Part shown: piece by piece, positions 1 through 8,636 of the stretch | How positions within the stretch are numbered: position 1 is the stretch's first letter | Layout of the letters: each line of letters begins with the position of its first letter | Source: Hymenobacter arizonensis | Lineage (GTDB): Bacteria > Bacteroidota > Bacteroidia > Cytophagales > Hymenobacteraceae | Assembly: GCF_900115775.1 (NCBI RefSeq) | Contig: NZ_FOXS01000001.1 | Coordinates: 310,001-374,000 of the forward strand | Direction: 5' to 3' | DNA: 64,000 bases | Notes under the pieces: model-generated | Databases searched by the model: none | Seen by the model: only the letters and a program-made list of their open reading frames with translations | Told to the model about the DNA's origin: nothing | Translations under genes and position numbers: made by a program

Positions 1-885
1 CGGGGCCTGAATGAAGTAGTAGCCGGCCCGAATGCTGAGGTTGGCCAGCTCGTTGCGCATTTTGGCAATCTGGCCTTCGGTGTCAAACTGGTAGGACGTA
101 GCCGAGCGGCGGTCCGATTCGCTTTTGGAGATTTTATCGGTGTACTCGGCCTGCAGCGACTGCAGCTCGATGATGGCGTTGGTCAGCTCCTGGCGCGAGA
201 TGCTGAGCTTGTTTTGCACGTCCTGCACCTTGGCCTGGCTTTCCTGGAATTTCAGGCGGCGCGCTTCCAGCTCGGTGAGCGACTTCAGACCCTGGCGGTA
301 CAGGTTTTCCTGGGCTTCCTGCTGGCGGGTGGCAATGGCAAAGTCAGCCCGCTGGGCCAGCACCTGGGCCGAGTCGGATTGCACCTTCAGGCGGGCCTGC
401 GACACCTTGTTGCGGGCCTTGCTCAGGCTGAACTGCAGGCCCTGGCGCAGGGCAGTTTGCTGCCCGCCCAGGGCCACGGTTTTGGCGGCGTTTTCGCGCA
501 GCGAGGCAATCTTGGCTTCGAGCTGCTCGCGGGTGCGCTCCAGCAGTTCGGGGTCGAAGTATTTCTCCTTGATTTCGGCGATTTGCACCAGCGTATCACC
601 CTTTTTCACCAGCTGGCCCTCGCGCACGTACCATTGCTGAATGCGGCCGCCAATGGTGCTGGGCACGGTTTGGGGCCGGTCTTGCGGGCGCAGGGTGGTG
701 AGGCGGCCCTGCGAGCGGATGTTCTGCGTCCAGGGCACGAAGCCCGCCACAAACACCAGCAACCCGAGCGTGGCGCCCCAGCGCGCCAACGTGCGCCCGG
801 CCTTGGGCGTTTGCACCATCCGCAGGGAGCGAAAGCGCCGGCTCTGCGGGTGGGTGTCAGTGTGAAGGTTTTCGACGAAAGGCAT
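1..885 (-). CDS. HlyD-family membrane fusion/adaptor protein (C-terminal part beyond the left edge)
   Basis: Only the first 295 codons lie in the window. The protein starts MPFVENLHTDTH at the ATG complementary to 883-885, has one N-terminal membrane segment (about residues 32-52), then a lipoyl/biotinyl-like half-motif (GGRIQQWYVREGQLVKKGD, about residues 78-96) followed by a long coiled-coil rich in Gln, Ala, Leu and Arg. This is the usual order in HlyD/EmrA adaptors that bridge an inner-membrane exporter to an outer-membrane channel. It lies 120 nt downstream of the ABC exporter at 1006-2712 on the same strand, so the two are probably one export unit. The outer-membrane partner would have to be outside the window. 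Family is clear; substrate unknown. Confidence 0.88.
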   Translation of the reverse strand, partial: MPFVENLHTDTHPQSRRFRSLRMVQTPKAGRTLARWGATLGLLVFVAGFVPWTQNIRSQGRLTTLRPQDRPQTVPSTIGGRIQQWYVREGQLVKKGDTLVQIAEIKEKYFDPELLERTREQLEAKIASLRENAAKTVALGGQQTALRQGLQFSLSKARNKVSQARLKVQSDSAQVLAQRADFAIATRQQEAQENLYRQGLKSLTELEARRLKFQESQAKVQDVQNKLSISRQELTNAIIELQSLQAEYTDKISKSESDRRSATSYQFDTEGQIAKMRNELANLSIRAGYYFIQAP

Positions 886-1005
886 GCGGAAGAGTTAATT
901 TTTGACTGTGGAGAAGCAGGTGCTTCGGGCAGAATTTGCAAGGCTGGAGGGTGCTTGGCGGTTGCGAGAATCTCTCATCCAACCGTCAGCACCATCCCGA
1001 TTCCC

Positions 1006-2712
1006 TTACACCGAGTTGGAGATGACGCGGCCGCTCTCCAGGCGCAGGGTGTGGGGCAGGCGCTTGAGCACGGCCTCGTCGCCGGTGGCCACAATAACCG
1101 TCCAGTTGTGCACGGGGTCCAGAATGCGGTCGAGTATTTGGTAGCGCTCGGCCGGCGACACGGCGGGCAGCAGGCCATCGAGTAGCAGCAGCTGCGGTTT
1201 GTAGAGCAAGGCGCGGGCCAGCACCAGTTTCTGGCGGGTGCTGTCGGGCAGGGGCGAGGCCGGGCCGACTTCCGTCGCCAGGCCTTGCGGCAGGGCGTAG
1301 AGTTCGTCGCGTAGGTTGACCATGGCCAGGGCCGGTGCCACCTCCTCAACGTGCAGGTAATCTTGCCCCAGCGTGAGGTTTTCGAGCACCGAGCCGCTGA
1401 ACAGCTCCTGGCCGGGCAGGGTGTCGGCAATCAGGCGGGCCAGGCGCTCGGGCGCAATGTCGCGCAGGGCCGTGCCGTTGTAGGCAATCACGCCGGTGTA
1501 GCCGTCGAGCTGGGCGGCCAGCAGGCGCAGCAGGCTGGTTTTGCCCGAGCCGTCGGGGCCTGCCAGGCCCAGGTGCTGGCCGGGCTCCAGGCGCAGATTG
1601 AGGCCCTGCACGGCGGCTCGCCCGCCGTTGGGGTAGTGGTAGTTCAGCTGGCGCAGCTCCACGGAGGCCGCCTTTTTGGGCTCGTTGCTGGCGGAAGTAT
1701 CAACTCGGTCTTGTACTTCTGATTCGGGGTTCAGCGGCAAATCGAGCAGGTGACCGATTTTGTCGACCGAGGTGAGGGCGTCGTACACCACGTCCAGCTT
1801 CACCAGCAGCTTTTCCACGGCGTTCAGCACCAGAATAATTACGATTTCGGCAGCCACAAACTGGCCAATGTTAATCTGCTTGTTGATGAGCAGCACAGCG
1901 CCCACAATCAGCAGCGAAGCCGTTACCAGCACTTTAAAGGCCACGAACCCGAAGTACTGGGTCAGCAGCACTTGGAAGTGGGCCTTGCGGGCCGTGAGGT
2001 AGCCAGTCACCAGGTCGTCGGTGCGGTTGTGCACCAAGCCCCGGCGCGGCGCCAGCCGAAACGTGCCCTGCGAGCGGGCCACGTCCTCAAGCCAGGCCAC
2101 CACCTTGTACTTGTACTTCGACTCCGTAAGGCTGGTGTCCAGGCCATTGGGGCCGGTTACGCGCAGCAGAATGACCAGGATGAAAATCAATACCAGGCCA
2201 AAGGCAATGAAGATGGGGTGGTAGAAGGACAGCAAAATCAGGCCCAGCAAAATCTGCAGGCCGGCCGCCGAAAAATCGACCAGCAGAATCACCAGTCCTT
2301 TTTGCAGGGTTGGCAGGTCGAGCATCCGGTTCACCTGCTCGGGCAGGTAAGTGCCGTCCATGGCCTCGGTGCGCACCCGGGGCAGGCGCAAGGCCAGCTC
2401 CAGGGAAACCCGCGCAAACAGCCGCTGCTGAATAAATTCGACCAGGTAAAGCTGCATAATCTGCAGGCCGCCCACCAGCAGCGTGCCCACCACAATAAAG
2501 CCAATCAGGACGATGAGGGAGGTGCTGAGCGCGCCGCTGGTTACGAAGCCAATCACCGACTGCACCCCCAATGGCAACGACAGGTTGATGACGCCAGCCA
2601 GCGCGGCGTACACGTAGAGGTAGGTAATGTCGCGCCGCTCAGCGCCCAGCAGCCGGAGCAGCCGCCGGACGGGCGTGAGGTGGGAGGCGTGATTATCAGA
2701 GGTAGTAGCCAT
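1006..2712 (-). CDS. ABC exporter half-transporter (TMD+NBD) with degenerate ATPase motifs
   Basis: 568 residues: a six-helix ABC transmembrane domain (about 25-310) followed by a nucleotide-binding domain (about 345-568). There is no N-terminal C39 peptidase domain, unlike many exporters paired with HlyD. Walker A is present (GPDGSGKTSLL, Lys391). The signature reads LPDSTRQK where LSGGQRQ is expected, Walker B reads LLLLDGLLP (Asp512 then Gly513, so the catalytic Glu is missing), and the H-loop His is replaced in VATGDEA (Gly544). By sequence this NBD could bind nucleotide but should hydrolyse poorly on its own. The frame is open and codon use is normal, so it is not an obvious pseudogene. 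It sits between a TetR regulator (57 nt upstream) and HlyD (120 nt downstream). Confidence 0.88.
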   Translation of the reverse strand: MATTSDNHASHLTPVRRLLRLLGAERRDITYLYVYAALAGVINLSLPLGVQSVIGFVTSGALSTSLIVLIGFIVVGTLLVGGLQIMQLYLVEFIQQRLFARVSLELALRLPRVRTEAMDGTYLPEQVNRMLDLPTLQKGLVILLVDFSAAGLQILLGLILLSFYHPIFIAFGLVLIFILVILLRVTGPNGLDTSLTESKYKYKVVAWLEDVARSQGTFRLAPRRGLVHNRTDDLVTGYLTARKAHFQVLLTQYFGFVAFKVLVTASLLIVGAVLLINKQINIGQFVAAEIVIILVLNAVEKLLVKLDVVYDALTSVDKIGHLLDLPLNPESEVQDRVDTSASNEPKKAASVELRQLNYHYPNGGRAAVQGLNLRLEPGQHLGLAGPDGSGKTSLLRLLAAQLDGYTGVIAYNGTALRDIAPERLARLIADTLPGQELFSGSVLENLTLGQDYLHVEEVAPALAMVNLRDELYALPQGLATEVGPASPLPDSTRQKLVLARALLYKPQLLLLDGLLPAVSPAERYQILDRILDPVHNWTVIVATGDEAVLKRLPHTLRLESGRVISNSV

Positions 2713-2768
2713 GAAGGAAAAAGGTGATGGCGAATAGAAGAAGGAGAGTGTGTCGGGCTGGGGCCCGG

Positions 2769-3437
2769 CTAAGCCAGCGCCGCAAAAGCCAGGTGCTCGA
2801 TGAAGCGGAGGATTTGACCTTCGGCCGGCTCGCGGGCGTCGGACAGCGAGGGGAGGTGCTGCGCGAAAAACAGCTGCTTGCGGGAGGTTTCGAGCAGCGT
2901 GCTCACCAAGGCATGGGGGAAGGGGTAGGAGGGGTTAATCTCCTGCACCATCACCACCAGGTCGCCGGCCAACTGCTTGTATTCCCGAAACAAGCCCACG
3001 CGGTTGTCGGCATCCACTTCCTTGGTTAGGTAGGCCTTGCTGGCCTCGGCCACCACAATGCGGTAGAGGGCCGCTTCGTCGAGGCCGGCCGTGCCCTGGT
3101 CGTCGAGGTGGGCGTGGCACAGCACGCCCAGGGCCAGGCGCAGGCGCTCCGAGGCGTTGGCCACGTTGTGGGTATGAAAGCGAATCTGAAAACGCAGCCA
3201 GGTCCAGTGCCACGACACGAGGTAGAGCAGGAGCCGGTGCTTGTTTTCAAAATACCGGTAGATGCTGGCCTCGGTCGAGGCAATCACGGCGGCGAGCTTC
3301 TTGAATGTAAAGTGCTCGAAACCGATGTCGTCGATGAGTCTGATTCCCTCAGCTACAATGCGGCGGCCCAGCTCTGTGCCCTGCGGGTCGCGCAGGTAGA
3401 GGTTGTCGTTTAGACTAGGGCGAATGGTTGGCGTCAT
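2769..3437 (-). CDS. TetR/AcrR-family transcriptional regulator
   Basis: 222 residues. The N-terminal helix-turn-helix is readable at about residues 20-68 (IRLIDDIGFEHFTFKKLA, then IASTEASIYRYFENK), the hallmark of TetR proteins; the remainder is an all-helical ligand/dimer domain. It precedes the ABC exporter and HlyD genes on the same strand with short gaps, so it most likely controls this export operon and itself. TetR proteins are usually repressors released by a small ligand. The ligand cannot be read from the sequence. About 220 nt separate it from the upstream icd-like gene, enough for its own promoter. Confidence 0.9.
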   Translation of the reverse strand: MTPTIRPSLNDNLYLRDPQGTELGRRIVAEGIRLIDDIGFEHFTFKKLAAVIASTEASIYRYFENKHRLLLYLVSWHWTWLRFQIRFHTHNVANASERLRLALGVLCHAHLDDQGTAGLDEAALYRIVVAEASKAYLTKEVDADNRVGLFREYKQLAGDLVVMVQEINPSYPFPHALVSTLLETSRKQLFFAQHLPSLSDAREPAEGQILRFIEHLAFAALA

Positions 3438-3657
3438 GAAGCGGGCAAATGCATTAAGGACTTTGCGAAAAGGCGAAAGGGCACGTTGGAGCTAATCTAG
3501 GTAACCAGCCAAAAGAACCACAAAGAACAGCGTTACGACCTTAAAATGAGATTAAATCCATAAGGGCGGTGGTCTGTGCCTTGGAGAGCCGGGCTGGCCA
3601 TAGCTGCCCTAACACTAAAAAATTGCTGGTGTTATCAGTTTAATGACGATTTAATCT

Positions 3658-5178
3658 CTACTCCCCCTGACCCAGCGAGAAACCCCGCTGTCCGTCGAAC
3701 AAGTAGAGGTTTTCCGTCTTGATGACGGTGTGGCCGGCAGCGGTCAGGCGGCCCAGCAGCTCCAGCACCTGCGGGTAGGTTACGGGCACGTAGAGGGGCT
3801 CGGCTCCGGCCGTGGAGGTGGCGGCTACAAAGCGGCAGCGCCAATGGTCGGTGCAGAACGTTTCGGCGTGGCCTTCGGGGTACACTTTCACCCCGCGGTT
3901 GGTGATGATTTTCAGCTTCATCTCGGGTTGGGCCAGGGCTTGGAGCCTGGGGCCCAGCTCGTTGGGCACGGCGCCGTCGGCCAGCAGGAAAATGTCGCAC
4001 CCCACCAGCTCCTGCTGGGGCCGCACGCGGGGCAGCAGAGCAACGGCCGGCTGCGGGCGCGAGGCGTGGGCCGGCGCAGCCGGGCGGCTGGTGCCCAGGT
4101 GCGCCGGCTGCAGGCCCAACCGGGCAATTACGGCATCGGCAAAAGCGGTGGTGCCCACCCGCTCGCGGCTGTTGCCGGCGCGGTAGATGTCGGCCGTGTG
4201 CAGACCGTCTTCGAGGGTGCGGAGCCAGGCGTTTTCTACCACGTCGGCCACTTTGCCTTGGCCCAGGTGCCGCAGCATCAGAATGGAAGCCTGCAGCAGG
4301 CCCGAGGGGTTGGCCACGTCCTGCCCGGCAATGTCGGGGGCCGAGCCGTGAATGGCTTCAAACAACGACCCGCCCGCCCCGATGTTGGCTGAGCCGGCCA
4401 GCCCCACCGAACCCGCAATCTGAGCCACTACGTCGGAAATAATGTCGCCGTACAGGTTCAGGGTCAGCACCACGTCGTAGCGCTCGGGCGTGTCGGCCAG
4501 GCGCGCCGTGCCGATGTCGATAATCTGGTGCTCCTGTTCGATGTCGGGGTACTCGCGCCCGATTTCCGTGAACACCCGATGAAACAGCCCGTCAGTCAGC
4601 TTCATGATGTTGTCTTTGGTCATGCACGTCACCTTGCGGCGGCCGTGCTGCCGACAGTACTCAAACGCGTAGCGCGCAATTTTTTCGCAACCGGGCCGCG
4701 ACACCAGCTTGAGGCACTGCACCACGTCAGGGGTTTGCTGGTGCTCGATGCCCGCGTACAGGTCTTCTTCGTTTTCGCGGATGATAACCACGTCCAGGTT
4801 CGGGAAGCGGGTGGCCACGGCCGGGTGCAGCGAACGGTTGGGGCGCACGTTGGCATACAGGCCCAGGGTTTTGCGCAAGGTCACGTTCAGGCTTTTGTAG
4901 CCTCCGCCCAGTGGGGTGGTAATGGGCGCTTTCAGCAACACGCCCGTGTGGCGGAGCGAGTCCCAGGCCTCGGGCGCAATGCCCGAGCTGTGCCCGGCGT
5001 GGTACTGCTGCTCGCCTACTTCAATAAACTCCGGGGCCAGTGCGGCTCCGGCCGCGCTGAGGATGCGCAGGGTTTGGGTCATAATTTCCGGACCGATGCC
5101 GTCGCCCATGGCCACCGTGATGGGGGCGGGGGCTGCCAGGGCAGGTTGTTGGGGGGCAGGGGAGAGCATCGTTTCCAT
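3658..5178 (-). CDS. icd: NADP-dependent isocitrate dehydrogenase (Thermus-type, with C-terminal extension)
   Basis: 506 residues. The beta-decarboxylating dehydrogenase fold spans about residues 18-350: VAMGDGIGPEIM near the N-terminus, RENEEDLYAGIEH (substrate-binding region), MTKDNIMKL (catalytic Lys), NLYGDIISDV (metal-binding Asp) and EAIHGSAPDIAGQ (cofactor loop). A further domain of about 140 residues follows, as in the roughly 500-residue Thermus-type enzyme, rather than the 415-residue E. coli type. It converts isocitrate to 2-oxoglutarate in the TCA cycle in the cytoplasm. An isopropylmalate or tartrate dehydrogenase is less likely given the RENEEDLY motif and the extension. Monocistronic; a TACATTTG box lies about 52 nt upstream. 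Confidence 0.87.
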   Translation of the reverse strand: METMLSPAPQQPALAAPAPITVAMGDGIGPEIMTQTLRILSAAGAALAPEFIEVGEQQYHAGHSSGIAPEAWDSLRHTGVLLKAPITTPLGGGYKSLNVTLRKTLGLYANVRPNRSLHPAVATRFPNLDVVIIRENEEDLYAGIEHQQTPDVVQCLKLVSRPGCEKIARYAFEYCRQHGRRKVTCMTKDNIMKLTDGLFHRVFTEIGREYPDIEQEHQIIDIGTARLADTPERYDVVLTLNLYGDIISDVVAQIAGSVGLAGSANIGAGGSLFEAIHGSAPDIAGQDVANPSGLLQASILMLRHLGQGKVADVVENAWLRTLEDGLHTADIYRAGNSRERVGTTAFADAVIARLGLQPAHLGTSRPAAPAHASRPQPAVALLPRVRPQQELVGCDIFLLADGAVPNELGPRLQALAQPEMKLKIITNRGVKVYPEGHAETFCTDHWRCRFVAATSTAGAEPLYVPVTYPQVLELLGRLTAAGHTVIKTENLYLFDGQRGFSLGQGE

Positions 5179-5230
5179 GCGAGCAGGGCCTTGGGGTGAA
5201 ATTTGAGAAGGGTTGATTGTTTATCAGGTG

Positions 5231-5238
5231 CAAATGTA
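5231..5238 (-). promoter_or_regulatory. Candidate -7 box for icd
   Basis: Minus-strand TACATTTG matches the Bacteroidota -7 consensus TAnnTTTG and lies about 52 nt upstream of the icd ATG (5178). No clear -33 TTG was seen at the usual spacing, so this rests on the -7 match and position. Confidence 0.45.
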
Positions 5239-5321
5239 TTGCTTGCTTTCCAATATGAGAGCTTTACTATCATAAAAAATAGCTGTCGTCTTTTTGCTGC
5301 CCAGCTGGCCCGGGTGCCCCG

Positions 5322-5329
5322 TACATTTG
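5322..5329 (+). promoter_or_regulatory. Candidate -7 box for the periplasmic-binding gene at 5372
   Basis: Plus-strand TACATTTG, an exact TAnnTTTG match, 42 nt upstream of the ATG at 5372. The identical octamer occurs on the opposite strand for icd, making this a divergent promoter region. Confidence 0.45.
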
Positions 5330-5371
5330 CACCGGCACCGCCGTACAAGGTTTTCCCTATTTGCCTCCTGC

Positions 5372-7117
5372 ATGAATCATGTTTCCTATTTGTTGGCCGG
5401 CTTTGCGGCGTTTCTAGCGCTGGTTGGTCCCGTTGGGGCTCAGGTTCCGGGCAAGCCCAAACCGCCAGTGGCGGCCACTGCCACTACCCCGCCTTCCCCG
5501 GCCGCGCAGGACGCCCGTTACCGCGCTGCCAAAACCCAGCTCGACCAGGGCAACTACGCCGCCGCTCTCAAAGACCTGGAGCCGCTGGCCCAGCCCCGCG
5601 CCAAGTTTACCCGAGCCGCCGATGCCGCCTACTTAGCCGCAGTGGCCGCCACCCGCCTAAAAGACTGGTCTGAGGCCGAACAGCTACTCAACCTGCTGCG
5701 GACTGAGTATCCCACGTACCCCAACCTGCCCGATGCCTTATTTCTACAGGGCCAGGTTTCGTTCGAGCAAGGAGATTACGACACGGCCCTCAAAACCCTG
5801 GCCCAGCTGCCCGACACCCGCCTCACGCCGGAGCGCGAGCTGATGAAAGCCGCCTACCTGGCGCGCGTCACAGACCGTAGCACCTGGCAGCGCCTGCTGC
5901 GTCGCTACCCCACCGATGCCACCCTGGCCCGCGCCTACGCCGACCGCCTCGTGGCCGGCGGTGCCTACACCGAAGCCGACCGCCCCCAGCTCGACGAGCT
6001 AATTGCCAAATTTAACCTGGACCGCGCCCGCTACACGCCGGCGCCCCGCGCTTCTAAAAAAAGCAGCTACAACGTGGGCGTGCTGCTCCCGTTCGAGCTC
6101 AGCGACCCCAGCTGGCAAACCCAACGCAAAAATCAGTTTGTAACCGACCTCTACGCCGGCCTGCGCCTGGCCCAGGACAGCTTGCAGCGCGCGGGCCGCA
6201 GCATCCAGCTTTTTGCCTATGACACCGGTGCCGATACCCTGACCCTGAAGCAGGTGCTGGCCCAGCCCGAGCTTGCGGGTATGGATTTGCTTATTGGCCC
6301 CGTGTATAAGTCGGGGGCCCGCCTGCTGGCCCGCTATGCCCGCGAGCACCAGATTGTGTGCGTCAACCCTTTGTCAGAAGACGGCGACTTGGTGATGGAC
6401 AACCCCTGGCATTATTTATATGGCCCCAGCGCGGCCACCCAGGGGCGGGTAGCTGCGCAGTTCGCCATCAGCACCTTTGGTACCGCCCGGCCCGGCGTGT
6501 TGCTGCACGAAGAAGGCAAGGACGATACCGACTTTGCCACCGCCTACCGCACCACCTTCGAAGCGCAGGGAGGCAAGATTGCCGCTGTCCGTCGCTTCAA
6601 TGGAGAGGCGGAAGAGAGCCTCAATGCCGCATTTGCCGGCCTCGACCTGCTCAATACCGGCCACTTGATGGTGGCCTCGGAGAACCGTCGAACGGGGCCT
6701 GTCACCTTACGCTTGTTACAGCAGCAGCCCGCGGCCACTCGTCCGGGTTTGCTGTGCCCGGGTTCCTGGCTCGACAACCCGCGGCTGGAAATCAGCCAGC
6801 TCAACATTCCGAGTGTCTTCTTCGTGCATCCCAAGTACTACGACGAGCAGCGCCCGGGCTTCCGCCGCTTCCGGCAGCTGTACCTGCAGCGTCAGCGCCT
6901 GCCGCCGTCGGTTTATGCCAACCAAGGCTTCGAAATGTTGTTATACTTTGGGTCGGCCTTGTTTCAGTATGGGCCGGCTTTCCAGCCCAGTTTGGTGACC
7001 GCGCCCCCGGTGGCGGGCGCTGTGTTTGAGGGCCAGAGCTACCAGGGAGGCGCCCACGACAACCAAGTGGTGCCCATTGTCAAGCTCACCAACCTCGAGC
7101 TGCAGCTGCTGCGCTAA
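5372..7117 (+). CDS. TPR plus periplasmic-binding-fold protein (LpoA / ABC substrate-binding like)
   Basis: 581 residues from the ATG at 5372, which gives a good signal peptide (MNHVSYLLAGFAAFLALV...GAQ); the longer upstream frame adds only Arg/His-rich sequence. Residues about 45-210 form TPR-like helices (AKTQLDQGNYAAALKDLEPL). From about 225 to the end is a type I periplasmic-binding fold (YNVGVLLPFELSD, FVTDLYAGLRLAQDSL, LLIGPVYKSGARLLARYA). TPR plus this fold is seen in penicillin-binding-protein activators of the LpoA kind and in other envelope proteins of Bacteroidota. It probably acts in the periplasm; the ligand or partner is not known. hemL follows after 94 nt on the same strand. 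Confidence 0.75.
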   Translation: MNHVSYLLAGFAAFLALVGPVGAQVPGKPKPPVAATATTPPSPAAQDARYRAAKTQLDQGNYAAALKDLEPLAQPRAKFTRAADAAYLAAVAATRLKDWSEAEQLLNLLRTEYPTYPNLPDALFLQGQVSFEQGDYDTALKTLAQLPDTRLTPERELMKAAYLARVTDRSTWQRLLRRYPTDATLARAYADRLVAGGAYTEADRPQLDELIAKFNLDRARYTPAPRASKKSSYNVGVLLPFELSDPSWQTQRKNQFVTDLYAGLRLAQDSLQRAGRSIQLFAYDTGADTLTLKQVLAQPELAGMDLLIGPVYKSGARLLARYAREHQIVCVNPLSEDGDLVMDNPWHYLYGPSAATQGRVAAQFAISTFGTARPGVLLHEEGKDDTDFATAYRTTFEAQGGKIAAVRRFNGEAEESLNAAFAGLDLLNTGHLMVASENRRTGPVTLRLLQQQPAATRPGLLCPGSWLDNPRLEISQLNIPSVFFVHPKYYDEQRPGFRRFRQLYLQRQRLPPSVYANQGFEMLLYFGSALFQYGPAFQPSLVTAPPVAGAVFEGQSYQGGAHDNQVVPIVKLTNLELQLLR

Positions 7118-7211
7118 CCTGGCGCCCGGTTCAGGCTGGGCGGCGCGTCCGTCGGTAGGGGAGTCCTCTGCCGCCGCCATTCTCTACTATAAATTCCCAT
7201 CAAATTCTTAC

Positions 7212-8507
7212 ATGCTTAATCTCACGACTTCCTCCGCCCTTTTCGAACGCGCCAAAACGCTGATTCCGGGCGGAGTCAATTCGCCCGTGCGCGCTTTCCG
7301 TTCAGTGGGTGGCTCGCCAGTCTTTATGCAAAGTGCCCAGGGTGCCTGGCTCACAGACGTTGACGGCAACCGTTACGTTGATTTTATAAACTCCTGGGGA
7401 CCAATGATTCTGGGGCACGCACCGCAAATGGTGCTTGATGCCGTTTCGCAGGCTCTCACCAACTCGCTCAGCTTCGGCACGCCTACCCGGCGCGAGGTCG
7501 ACATGGCCGAGCTGATTCGGAAGATGGTGCCCAGCATCGAAAAAGTACGCTTGGTAAATTCCGGCACCGAGGCCTGCATGTCGGCCATTCGGGCGGCCCG
7601 GGGATACACCGGCCGCTCCAAAATCATCAAGTTCGAAGGCTGCTACCACGGCCACGGCGACGCCTTCCTGATAGCTGCCGGTAGCGGCGCCCTCACCGCC
7701 GGCGAGCCCGACTCGGCTGGTGTAACCCGCGGCGTTGCCCAGGACACCCTCACCGCTCCCTACAACGACGTGCCCGCCGTAGAGGCCCTCATCGCTGCTA
7801 ATCCCGGCGAAGTGGCTGCCCTCATCCTGGAGCCTGTGGTCGGCAACATGGGCTTGGTAGCGCCCGCCGAAGGCTTCCTGCAAGCCCTCCGTGCCTTGTG
7901 CACCGAGCACGGCATCGTCTTCATTTTCGATGAGGTAATGACCGGCTTCCGCCTCGCGCAGGGCGGCGCCCAAGAGCTCTATGGCATCAAGCCCGACCTT
8001 ACTACGCTGGGCAAAATCATCGGCGGCGGCCTGCCGGTGGGCGCCTACGGTGGTCGCGAAGACATCATGAACTGCGTGGCTCCCGTCGGCAAGGTGTACC
8101 AGGCCGGCACGCTCTCGGGCAACCCCATGGCCACTGCCGCTGGCATGGCCCAGCTGCGCTACCTGCACGAGCACCCCGAGCTGTACCGCGACCTCGACGC
8201 CAGCACCGCCCGCCTCGCCGATGGCACCCGCCAGATTGCGGCCGAGCTCGGCCTGAACTACACCGTCAACCGGGTAGGCTCCATGTTCAGCTTGTTCTTC
8301 ACCAGCCAGCCGGTGAATAACCTGGAGGACGCCAAGCAGTGCGATACCGCTGCTTTCGGCCGCTACTTCCACGCCATGCTCAACCGCGGCATCTACCTGG
8401 CCCCTTCACAATTCGAAGCCCTATTCATATCCACGGCCATCACCGACGACCTGGTGGAAATGTACCTGACGGCCTGCCGCGAATCGTTGATAGAGGCACA
8501 CGGCTAG
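7212..8507 (+). CDS. hemL: Glutamate-1-semialdehyde 2,1-aminomutase
   Basis: 431 residues from the ATG at 7212 (MLNLTTSSALFERAKTLIPG). The upstream in-frame stretch overlaps the previous gene and is not protein-like. Recognisable class-III aminotransferase signatures: GGVNSPVRAF, NSGTEACMSAIRAARGYTGR, KFEGCYHGHGD, IFDEVMTGFR and the PLP lysine in TLGKIIGGGLPVGAYGG (Lys268). It converts glutamate-1-semialdehyde to 5-aminolevulinate, the precursor of haem, by the C5 pathway in the cytoplasm. Length matches the family. A 33-bp inverted repeat lies just downstream. Confidence 0.96.
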   Translation: MLNLTTSSALFERAKTLIPGGVNSPVRAFRSVGGSPVFMQSAQGAWLTDVDGNRYVDFINSWGPMILGHAPQMVLDAVSQALTNSLSFGTPTRREVDMAELIRKMVPSIEKVRLVNSGTEACMSAIRAARGYTGRSKIIKFEGCYHGHGDAFLIAAGSGALTAGEPDSAGVTRGVAQDTLTAPYNDVPAVEALIAANPGEVAALILEPVVGNMGLVAPAEGFLQALRALCTEHGIVFIFDEVMTGFRLAQGGAQELYGIKPDLTTLGKIIGGGLPVGAYGGREDIMNCVAPVGKVYQAGTLSGNPMATAAGMAQLRYLHEHPELYRDLDASTARLADGTRQIAAELGLNYTVNRVGSMFSLFFTSQPVNNLEDAKQCDTAAFGRYFHAMLNRGIYLAPSQFEALFISTAITDDLVEMYLTACRESLIEAHG

Positions 8508-8535
8508 CCTAAAGCGCCGCGGGAATATCGTGCGG

Positions 8536-8616
8536 GGTGCCGCGCGGTTAAAAAAGGTTTCGCTAAGGGTTGATTAAACCCGACCTTAGCGAAACCTTTT
8601 TTAACCGCGCGGCACC
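8536..8616. terminator. Very long perfect hairpin after hemL (33-bp arms)
   Basis: Arms 8536-8568 and 8584-8616 are exact reverse complements (33 bp) with a 15-nt loop; pairing can extend outward with one G-T wobble. Each arm contains an A6/T6 tract, so either strand could act as an intrinsic terminator, but the stem is much longer than a normal one. It sits between hemL (ends 8507) and the next gene (starts 8637), 8 nt before that gene's candidate -7 box. Confidence 0.7.
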
Positions 8617-8623
8617 TCGCGCT

Positions 8624-8631
8624 TTACCTTT
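8624..8631 (+). promoter_or_regulatory. Candidate -7 box for the gene at 8637
   Basis: TACCTTTG, an exact TAnnTTTG match, ends 5 nt before the ATG at 8637. If used, the transcript would begin at or beside the start codon (leaderless or nearly so). The upstream hairpin arm directly abuts the region where the -33 element would be. Confidence 0.45.
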
Positions 8632-8636
8632 GCTTC

